From assembly GCF_001870735.1 (NCBI RefSeq), contig NZ_MORL01000006.1, positions 62,001-126,000 of the forward strand: DNA of 64,000 nt, given 5' to 3'. Positions 57,586 to 64,000 of the stretch are shown here, one piece after another. Within the stretch, counting starts at the first letter, position 1, and every line of letters starts with the position of its first letter. The position numbers and the translations under genes were made by a program. The notes under the pieces were generated by a model. It worked only from the letters and a program-made list of their open reading frames with translations, was not told the DNA's origin and made no database searches. The DNA comes from Arsenicibacter rosenii. GTDB lineage: Bacteria; Bacteroidota; Bacteroidia; Cytophagales; Spirosomataceae.

Positions 57586-59058
57586 TTAGCGGGCCGAATA
57601 ATTCGGCGCTTCTTTCTGAATCTGTATGTCGTGCGGGTGGCTTTCGCGGACACCGGCCGACGTGATCTTAACAAATTTAGCCTCCTGCAGCGCAGGAACA
57701 GACGCCGCACCGCAGTAGCCCATACCGGCTTTCAGACCACCTACCAACTGGTAGATGATTTCGGAGACACGGCCTTTGAACGGAACGCGACCTACGATAC
57801 CTTCCGGCACCAGCTTTTTGATATCGTCTTCGGCATCCTGGAAATACCGGTCTTTCGAGCCCTCTTCCATGGCCTCAACCGAGCCCATACCGCGGTAGGT
57901 TTTAAAACGGCGGCCTTCATAGAGGACCACTTCGCCCGGTGCTTCTTCTGTACCGGCCAGCAGAGAGCCTACCATGACCGTACTGGCACCACCGGCAATG
58001 GCTTTGGTGATGTCGCCGGAGAACCGGATACCACCATCAGCAATCACCGGAACGTCTGTGCCCTGAAGTGCCTTCGCCGCTTCGTAAACGGCTGTCAGCT
58101 GCGGCATACCGATACCGGCAATAATCCGTGTAGTACAGATACTGCCCGGACCAACCCCAACTTTAACGGCATCGGCACCGGCGTCGGCAAGGGCTTTGGC
58201 CCCTTCGCCAGTGGCTACGTTACCGGCAATGACGTTCAGCGTCGGGAACGTAGCTTTGATGTTCCGGACGGCGTCCAGTACACCCTTCGAGTGACCATGG
58301 GCCGTATCAACGCTGATCACGTCGACACCGGCTTTTACGAGGGCTTCGATCCGGCGGATCAGGTCAGGCGTTACCCCGACGGCAGCGCCTACGCGTAACC
58401 GGCCGAGTTCGTCCTTGCAGGCGTTCGGATAGTTTTTCTTTTTCAGAATATCCTTATACGTAATCAGTCCGACCAGATGATGCTGGTCGTCAACGATAGG
58501 CAGTTTTTCAATTTTAAACTGTTGCAGAATACTTTCGGCCTCATCGAGGGTCAGGCCGATACGGGCCGTAATGAGGTTTTGGCTGGTCATGATATCCGTA
58601 ACCGGCCGCGACAGTTCTGTCTGGAAACGGAGGTCACGGTTAGTCAGGATACCGATCAGTTTGTTGGAAGCGTCTACAACCGGAATGCCGCCGATTTTAA
58701 AGTCACGCATGATGCGGTGCGCGTCGGCCAGCGTGGCTCCTTCGGTAAGCGTAACGGGGTCAATGATCATCCCACTCTCGTACCGCTTCACTTTCCGGAC
58801 TTGTTCGGCCTGGGCCTCCACCGACATATTCTTGTGGATAATCCCGATACCACCCGTTTGCGCCATAGCAATGGCCAGCTCATACTCGGTCACCGTGTCC
58901 ATTGCCGCCGAAATAAGCGGAATGTTCAGCCGGATGTGGCGGGTAAGTTGCGTGTCGGTTTTTGTATCGCGGGGAAGAACCTCCGAATAGGCAGGCAGGA
59001 GCAGTACGTCGTCGTAGGTGAGAGCCTCGTAGAGAAACTTGGCGGAGTCTAAGCTCAT
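57586..59058 (-). CDS. guaB: Inosine 5'-monophosphate dehydrogenase
   Basis: NAD-dependent oxidation of IMP to XMP, the committed step to GMP. The 490-residue TIM barrel ([28 protein letters not shown]) is interrupted by two CBS domains (about 97-205). [15 protein letters not shown] carries the catalytic Cys308, and the flap region follows with [10 protein letters not shown] and the Arg-Tyr loop KDRYFQ. A -7 box lies 30 bp upstream and a strong terminator downstream, so it is probably monocistronic. Confidence 0.96.
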   Translation of the reverse strand: MSLDSAKFLYEALTYDDVLLLPAYSEVLPRDTKTDTQLTRHIRLNIPLISAAMDTVTEYELAIAMAQTGGIGIIHKNMSVEAQAEQVRKVKRYESGMIIDPVTLTEGATLADAHRIMRDFKIGGIPVVDASNKLIGILTNRDLRFQTELSRPVTDIMTSQNLITARIGLTLDEAESILQQFKIEKLPIVDDQHHLVGLITYKDILKKKNYPNACKDELGRLRVGAAVGVTPDLIRRIEALVKAGVDVISVDTAHGHSKGVLDAVRNIKATFPTLNVIAGNVATGEGAKALADAGADAVKVGVGPGSICTTRIIAGIGMPQLTAVYEAAKALQGTDVPVIADGGIRFSGDITKAIAGGASTVMVGSLLAGTEEAPGEVVLYEGRRFKTYRGMGSVEAMEEGSKDRYFQDAEDDIKKLVPEGIVGRVPFKGRVSEIIYQLVGGLKAGMGYCGAASVPALQEAKFVKITSAGVRESHPHDIQIQKEAPNYSAR

Positions 59059-59088
59059 GGCAAATAACTGGTTGTCTTATTTGCCAGG

Positions 59089-59096
59089 CAAAGCTA
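59089..59096 (-). promoter_or_regulatory. -7 promoter box for guaB
   Basis: On the minus strand TAGCTTTG, exact TAnnTTTG match, 30 bp upstream of the ATG at 59058; predicted leader about 25 nt. Confidence 0.5.
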
Positions 59097-59197
59097 CGAA
59101 AAATCCCTGAATCCCGGTGTGGTTCACAAAATATTAATATATATAAGCCTCAAAAACATGGTTATGTACAACAAAACCGTTCTTAAAACCGGTTTTA

Positions 59198-60358
59198 TCA
59201 TCGGCTGGCTACGTAAGCCGACGGATGTGTTACCGATTTTTTAAGCACGTACTGCGCCATGACGGGGAAGTGATCTGATACGGTAATATCCGAAATGGTC
59301 TGGCAGGATGTTACATACCAGTCGGCGCTGAAAAACTGCTGATCGATCCGGACGCAGTAGGGATGGCGGTTGAGGGTGAAGCCCATGCCTTTGCCGGCAA
59401 CTTCAAAAGCGTTGCTGAAACGTTTGCTCAGCTGCCCGTACGAATAGCTGAACGGGGTTTCGTTGAAATCGCCGCAAATGATAACCGGATACCGGCTGCC
59501 GGCTACAAAGGCTTCAACCTCCTGAATCTGTTCGTCGCGTTTCTCAAAGCCTTCCCGGAGGCGGTCAAATGTATCATAAAGCGCCTCAGCGGCGGCCATC
59601 ATCTTTCCGTCGCTGAGGGCCTCAAAAACGGTGTTGACCCGGACACCCATCGACCAGAGGTGCACGTTGACCACCCGGACGGTATCCCGGCCATAGACAA
59701 TGTCAGCGCAGAGGTACCCGTTGATATTCGGACCTCCGGCGCGGTTCCAGATCCGGCCGTACTGATTAATAATCGGGTATTGCGAAAAGAGCGCCAGCCC
59801 GACTTCCCGGTTATTGTCAAAACAAGTCAGTTTCGCCATCTGGTCGGCATATTGCTGCTCGATCCGGCGGTTAGGGGTATATTCCTGAAAACAGGCGATA
59901 TCGGCTTTCAGTGCCTTGAGCGTGGCCGCCGATGTGTGGTCGTCGCCAAACGATTCGCTGTTGAAACTGAGTACGTTCAGTTTTTTGGCTGACGTCAGTT
60001 CCTGCGCGGGTGTACCCAGCCCGCCAATTAAACGTTTGACCACGGGCAAGCTGCAAAGTACCCAGATAAGGCCCGCCGTTGCGATGATATGCTGGCCTTT
60101 ACGCCACAGATACAGACAGGTAATGAAGCCGGCAATAATGGCCACCGGGAGTGTCATCATGACAAAGCCGGTCAGCCAATGGCCGACAATAGGGGAGTAG
60201 CAGAACGCCATCGTCAGAAACAGATAACCCAGCATGGCATAGGCTTTCGGGAACTGACGGTATTGATTTAGTATGAGTTTTCCGGCCCGGATGGCATAAG
60301 CTACCAGCATGTGATACTGTTCACTGAGGGCAGGGCGGGGTGTCTGTGTGGCTTTCAT
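59198..60358 (-). CDS. Membrane-anchored EEP (endonuclease/exonuclease/phosphatase) family protein
   Basis: The 386-residue protein has about three transmembrane helices in its first 130 residues (AYAMLGYLFLTMAFCYSPIVGHW, GFVMMTLPVAIIAGFITCLYLW, ATAGLIWVLCSLPVV). An EEP domain follows: LNVLSFNSESFG, ADIACFQEYTPN, GLALFSQYPII, VNVHLWSMG, VIICGDFNETPFSYSYG and SDHFPVMAQYVL, with the metal and catalytic residues in place. Bacteroidota genomes often carry this architecture; its substrate is unknown. 14 bp separate it from the upstream coiled-coil gene. Confidence 0.85.
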   Translation of the reverse strand: MKATQTPRPALSEQYHMLVAYAIRAGKLILNQYRQFPKAYAMLGYLFLTMAFCYSPIVGHWLTGFVMMTLPVAIIAGFITCLYLWRKGQHIIATAGLIWVLCSLPVVKRLIGGLGTPAQELTSAKKLNVLSFNSESFGDDHTSAATLKALKADIACFQEYTPNRRIEQQYADQMAKLTCFDNNREVGLALFSQYPIINQYGRIWNRAGGPNINGYLCADIVYGRDTVRVVNVHLWSMGVRVNTVFEALSDGKMMAAAEALYDTFDRLREGFEKRDEQIQEVEAFVAGSRYPVIICGDFNETPFSYSYGQLSKRFSNAFEVAGKGMGFTLNRHPYCVRIDQQFFSADWYVTSCQTISDITVSDHFPVMAQYVLKKSVTHPSAYVASR

Positions 60359-60372
60359 AGGCTGGCTCCTGT

Positions 60373-61323
60373 TTATTTGACCTCGAAGCTACCAGTGCCG
60401 ATCCGGAAGCCTTCGGCGTATAGTTCGATGGTGTACTTGCCTGATTTATAGCTTGTGTCCTTACGGTACAGGACATCGACCTTCTGGTCATTGTTTTCGT
60501 AGTAAACGGGTTGGCGGATGCTGTAGCCGATTTCACGGCCTTCGTAGAAAAGGACACCGCCGACACCGGTTTCGCTTAATACGGCTCCGTTGCTGTCCAT
60601 GATCCGGACAAAAATATCTTTCGTGTTCTGGGCAGTTAACGGGTTGGCCGGCAAGGTAAAGGAGATTTTCAGGCGATCGATGCGCGACGCTTTATAACTG
60701 CCGCCGCTGCGTTCGCGGCCCCCCGACGAAACGGCGGCAACCTGCACCTCTACCGCTTTCAGGGCTGACCCTAAATTGACTTTACGCTTCAGGTCATCGT
60801 TCTGGGCTGAGTAGCTGGCAACGGTTTGGCTGAGCGCTTCTTTCTCGGTTTTGAGTCCCGCGTTTTCATTGATAACGTGCTGCTTTTCGGCTTCCAGTTC
60901 TTTCGCACGACTCAACAGCGTTCCGTTTTCAGCCCGGAGCTGCCGTATATCATCGTCTTTGGTCGTCAGGTAGTTTTCGTATTCCCTGATTTTGAACTGA
61001 TAATTCTGGGCGGAGAAACTGAAATCGTATTTTAATTTCTTTTTATCGTTTTCGAGCTGCTGGCGGATCTTGCGTAGCTCCGTTACATTACCACCCAACT
61101 GCCGGACCTGTGTGATTTTGGTATCCAGCTCACGGGCGATGGAATCAAGCTTTGCTTCGGTCTCCGCCAGTTGTTCTACTTTGTTGGTGAGCGATTTCTG
61201 GAGTTCAAGTGTTTCATTCTGAGCGCCTAAGTATAAATAGCCCATCAGCGTAAAAATGCCGATAAGCACCCCGATGGTTATTTTAAAGATAATCTGGTGG
61301 TTAGTAGTCGCCTGCATATTCAT
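60373..61323 (-). CDS. Membrane-anchored coiled-coil protein with C-terminal beta domain, unrecognised
   Basis: 316 residues: TM helix at about 12-30 (IIFKITIGVLIGIFTLMGYLYLG), a long coiled coil from about 35 to 185 (LQKSLTNKVEQLAETEAKLDS and on), then a beta-rich domain (about 190-316: RIDRLKISFTLPANPLTAQNTKDIFVRIMDSNGAVLSETG, YTIELYAEGFRIGTGSFEVK). The topology puts coil and beta domain outside the inner membrane. I cannot name the family. It sits between the two-component kinase (83 bp upstream) and the EEP gene, all on one strand. Confidence 0.65.
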   Translation of the reverse strand: MNMQATTNHQIIFKITIGVLIGIFTLMGYLYLGAQNETLELQKSLTNKVEQLAETEAKLDSIARELDTKITQVRQLGGNVTELRKIRQQLENDKKKLKYDFSFSAQNYQFKIREYENYLTTKDDDIRQLRAENGTLLSRAKELEAEKQHVINENAGLKTEKEALSQTVASYSAQNDDLKRKVNLGSALKAVEVQVAAVSSGGRERSGGSYKASRIDRLKISFTLPANPLTAQNTKDIFVRIMDSNGAVLSETGVGGVLFYEGREIGYSIRQPVYYENNDQKVDVLYRKDTSYKSGKYTIELYAEGFRIGTGSFEVK

Positions 61324-61405
61324 GTTTCTCCTATCGAGTTACAAATGAACTGACAGAAACTTAAGCACGACTTAAACTGACTTTAAAATTACCTTAAAAT
61401 GGCCT

Positions 61406-62776
61406 TTAATGCCGGAAAAGAAGCGTAAAGCGGGTGCCTTCTTCTGTAGAGTCTACCGAAATTGCTCCCTTATGCAGGTCTACAATCTGAGCCACAATGG
61501 CTAAGCCAACGCCATGACCCTTAGTGGCTTGTGCGGTTGCATCGCTCCGGTAAAAGGGTTGAAAAATGTGAGGCAGGTCACGCTGCGGAATCGGATTGCC
61601 GCGATTGAATACGGATACGGTAAGTCCGCCGGCATTAGCTGAAAAGTGTATTCTGGCCGTTTTATCGGTCGAAAATTTACAGGCGTTATCCAGCAGGTTC
61701 ATGAAAAGAACCTTAAGTGCGGCTTCGTTACCATGGATTAACAGCTCATCTTCATTATCCGGGAATTCATCAAAATGGAGGTCTATCTGATACTCATTAC
61801 GCCATTTCCGGACCTGTGCCTTGGCTTCCCACAGCAGTTCATCGAGCCGGATCGCGGCAAAAGGCAGTTGCCTGCCATCGGCAACGGTATTGGCCAGTGC
61901 CAGCAGGGTATTGGTCAGCTGCGTTAACGAACGCGTGTCGTCCTGCAACAGGCGCAGACTATTTTCATAGACTTCGGGCGTTCGCTTCTGCATCAGCGTT
62001 ACGTCGATCTGTGCGTAAAGGCGTGCGAGTGGGTTTTTCAACTCGTGCGATACGTTGGCGATAAACATTTTCTGGGTCAGAAGGGCCTGTTCAATGCGGT
62101 CGAGTAACTGGTTGAATGTGGCGACCAGCACCCCGATCTCGTCGGATTTATTGGGGTGATCTACCCGTTTTCCGACATTGGCCGGAAAAATGGTTTTTAC
62201 CTGCTGCACAATACCTGACATCGGTGCCAGAGCGCGGCCGGCAAAGAACCAGCCGGAAATACTGAGCAACAAAATCCCGGCCAGGACCATGACAATCAGA
62301 ATCTTACGCAAGTCTTCGAGGGCCTCGCGTCCGTTCTGGTCAATGCCGCTGACAATCACCCAGCTATTGCCTTTGCTGTTCGACAGGTACAGGCCCAGAA
62401 TCTGATAGTCGCCGAAATGAATATAGGCCGTTTGGGCTGCTTTCCGGAGGCGCGGGATAAACTGCTCGTGGAAGGTGGCATTGGCCGGATTGGTCGTAAA
62501 CACCACTTTGTTCAGTTGTTCGCTGTAGACCGAAATGTTTTCATTGATAAGCGGTTCCTTGTTCGACAGGTCGACGAGCCGCATGACCGTGGTATCGGCC
62601 GTCTGCAAATCAAACAGGAGCGTGGTGGTCGTAATGGCGCGGTCCTGTAGCCGTTTAAAAAAGCGTTTCTGGAGGTATAGCTTACTGAAAAAATAGACGC
62701 CCAATGAGAAAAACAGCAGAATACCCGTTACCAGCACAACAAACTGATAGGTGAGGCGAGTGCGGATGTTAATCAT
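61406..62776 (-). CDS. Two-component sensor histidine kinase with HAMP domain
   Basis: The 456-residue kinase has TM1 at about 10-32, a periplasmic sensor region (about 33-165), TM2 (about 166-186), then HAMP (about 188-240). HisKA contains FIANVSHELKNPLARL (phospho-His), and HATPase_c has LLDNACKFS and GHGVGLAIVAQIVDLHKG. Its gene starts 2 bp after the stop of the response regulator gene upstream. The layout fits a CusS/QseC-like envelope sensor; the signal is unknown. Confidence 0.93.
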   Translation of the reverse strand: MINIRTRLTYQFVVLVTGILLFFSLGVYFFSKLYLQKRFFKRLQDRAITTTTLLFDLQTADTTVMRLVDLSNKEPLINENISVYSEQLNKVVFTTNPANATFHEQFIPRLRKAAQTAYIHFGDYQILGLYLSNSKGNSWVIVSGIDQNGREALEDLRKILIVMVLAGILLLSISGWFFAGRALAPMSGIVQQVKTIFPANVGKRVDHPNKSDEIGVLVATFNQLLDRIEQALLTQKMFIANVSHELKNPLARLYAQIDVTLMQKRTPEVYENSLRLLQDDTRSLTQLTNTLLALANTVADGRQLPFAAIRLDELLWEAKAQVRKWRNEYQIDLHFDEFPDNEDELLIHGNEAALKVLFMNLLDNACKFSTDKTARIHFSANAGGLTVSVFNRGNPIPQRDLPHIFQPFYRSDATAQATKGHGVGLAIVAQIVDLHKGAISVDSTEEGTRFTLLFRH

Positions 62777-62778
62777 GG

Positions 62779-63459
62779 TTATGCGTTGAGTTTTAAGACA
62801 TACCCCATGCCGATCTGTGTGTGCAACAGCTTGGTATCGAAATCTTTGTCGATTTTTTTGCGCAGAAAGTTAATGTATACTTCGATCACGTTGGTACCTG
62901 TATCGAAGGTTATATCCCATAGCTTTTCGGCCAGTTCGACTTTGGACAGCACCCGTCCCTGATGGCGCATAAAATACTCAAGCAACGAGAATTCTTTGGC
63001 CGTCAGTGTAATGTCTTTACCGGCCCGAACCACGGTTTTGGTGTCTAAATTCAGTTCCAGATCGGCGAACCGCAGCGTATTGGCCTGCTGAACCAGTCCG
63101 CCCGAACGCCGGGTCAGCGCCCGGACGCGGGCCATCAGTTCTCTGAACTCAAAAGGCTTCACCAGGTAGTCGTCGGCACCGGCGTCGAGTCCGGTGATTT
63201 TGTCGTCGGTAGTACCCAGGGCCGTCAGCAGCAGAATAGGGGTATCGATATGAGCCTCACGGAGTTTCCGGCAGAGTTCCAGCCCGTTGATGCCCGGCAG
63301 AATAATGTCAGAGATAATCAGGGCATAGGGCGACCGCGTGGCCAGCTGAAAGCCAATGGTGCCGTCATACGCAATGTCGACCTCCCATTGATGCTCCTCC
63401 AAACCCTGCCGGATGAGCTGCACCATGCGCACTTCATCTTCAATGACCAGTATTTTCAT
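62779..63459 (-). CDS. OmpR/PhoB-family response regulator
   Basis: 226 residues from the ATG at 63459 (MKILVIEDEVRMVQLIRQGL; an in-frame TTG nine codons upstream is less likely). Receiver domain with phospho-Asp in LIISDIILPGINGLELC and conserved LLTALGT and KPFEFREL. The winged-helix DNA-binding domain (about 125-226) reads DITLTAKEFSLLEYFMRHQGRVLSKVELAEKLWDI and TNVIEVYINFLRKKIDKDF. Partner of the kinase encoded 2 bp downstream. Confidence 0.94.
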   Translation of the reverse strand: MKILVIEDEVRMVQLIRQGLEEHQWEVDIAYDGTIGFQLATRSPYALIISDIILPGINGLELCRKLREAHIDTPILLLTALGTTDDKITGLDAGADDYLVKPFEFRELMARVRALTRRSGGLVQQANTLRFADLELNLDTKTVVRAGKDITLTAKEFSLLEYFMRHQGRVLSKVELAEKLWDITFDTGTNVIEVYINFLRKKIDKDFDTKLLHTQIGMGYVLKLNA

Positions 63460-63579
63460 CAGCAACGGCAGTTTGTGCGCTGTCAACCGGTTAGCTATGA
63501 AGCACTAAAGCCGGTGCGTGATCGCATCGGCCGGTGTTTCTGGCAGCGCTGGTCTGGCTTAATCGTCGGGATTAAGCGC

Positions 63580-64000
63580 TTAAATTTTACGTTTCAACTC
63601 AAAATGCTGACCCAGATACAGGCGGCGCACTTCGGGGTCACTTGCCAGTTCTTCGGCAGAGCCCTGTTTCAGAATCCGGCCCTCAAACAGCAGGTAGGCC
63701 CGGTCGGTAATCGACAGGGTTTCGTTTACGTTGTGGTCGGTGATCAGGATACCGATGTTCCGGTGTTTTAACCGGGCAACAATACTCTGGATATCTTCAA
63801 CCGCAATCGGATCGACCCCCGCAAACGGTTCATCGAGCAGGATAAATTTAGGGTCAACGGCCAGTGCCCTGGCAATCTCTGTCCGCCGGCGTTCCCCGCC
63901 CGACAGCACTTTTCCCTTGTTTTTCCGGACATGGTTCAGGCTGAATTCATCGAGCAGCTCCTGTACTTTTGCCTTGCGCCCGGCTTTAGGCGAGTTCGTC
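63580..64000 (-). CDS. lptB: LPS export ABC transporter ATP-binding protein (partial, 5' end beyond the window)
   Basis: The C-terminal 139 residues are visible; the gene enters from the right edge. Reading from the edge: [47 protein letters not shown] (ABC signature with LSGGERRR), [20 protein letters not shown] (Walker B, D-loop), [30 protein letters not shown] (switch His) and [15 protein letters not shown]. The combination ...DHNVxETLxIxDRAYxLxxGxIL...YLGxxFxL is diagnostic of LptB. It powers LptFG extraction of lipopolysaccharide from the inner membrane. Confidence 0.94.
   Translation of the reverse strand, partial: TNSPKAGRKAKVQELLDEFSLNHVRKNKGKVLSGGERRRTEIARALAVDPKFILLDEPFAGVDPIAVEDIQSIVARLKHRNIGILITDHNVNETLSITDRAYLLFEGRILKQGSAEELASDPEVRRLYLGQHFELKRKI

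Overview
The window is a compact, roughly 52% GC stretch of a Bacteroidota chromosome, most likely Cytophagales / Spirosomataceae (Spirosoma- or Fibrella-like). The grounds are a SusC/SusD pair with an ECF sigma factor and FecR anti-sigma factor, a secreted protease with a type IX secretion C-terminal domain, many TAnnTTTG (-7) promoter boxes with no clear Shine-Dalgarno sequences, and a cysteine-bracketed repeat module that I recall as typical of large secreted Spirosoma proteins. Both window edges cut genes: a GMC dehydrogenase on the left and lptB on the right. I found no tRNA, rRNA, transposase, phage or CRISPR locus.

Layout. 1-3.3 kb: a GMC flavoprotein (partial), a Tat-exported amine oxidase and a DUF1304 membrane protein. 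3.3-11.9 kb: housekeeping genes (Sua5, PLP desulfhydrase/deaminase, RluD-like, GNAT, an AsmA/GT51 peptidoglycan transglycosylase, an HhH protein, LOG, RpiB). 11.9-19.7 kb: a membrane protein, RbfA, a LolC/E-like permease, a CHASE3 histidine kinase overlapping a receiver protein, HslV and pyruvate dehydrogenase E2. 19.8-22.2 kb: a second GMC dehydrogenase with its small Tat subunit; both GMC proteins carry the CX5CX3C motif of 3Fe-4S FAD dehydrogenases. 22.3-31.5 kb: one minus-strand locus of sigma factor, FecR, SusC, SusD, metallophosphoesterase and EEP phosphodiesterase, which looks like a sensed uptake system for a phosphate-ester nutrient. 31.6-33.9 kb: an arsenic operon arsR-arsM-arsC-arsN2 with two matching ArsR boxes and no efflux gene. 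34-37 kb: FAH hydrolase, then a PepSY membrane protein and an ApbE-DUF2271 fusion (extracytoplasmic flavin/electron transfer). 37-44 kb: purK, dps with a divergent AraC-type regulator, aminotransferase-tyrA, an amino-acid permease, and a 662-bp gene-poor gap holding a perfect sigma-54 site followed by two terminators. 44-51.4 kb: M23 lipoprotein, PP2C, two small envelope proteins, a viroplasmin-RNase H, aspS, GNAT, methyltransferase. 51.5-64 kb: secreted serine protease, recO, mazG, a phosphoesterase, guaB, EEP protein, coiled-coil protein, a two-component pair and lptB.

The least explained signal lies between the genes. Five intergenic arrays are built from short units of fixed period (7, 7, 8, 8 and 9 bp). 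Units in one orientation are followed by the same units inverted. The two heptad arrays are in phase throughout with a central spacer exactly one unit long, and most arrays begin 1-4 bp after a stop codon. Alongside them are very long perfect hairpins (22-26 bp arms) and a duplicated 33-bp palindrome. Together they look like a family of transcript-end or mRNA-structure elements peculiar to this lineage.
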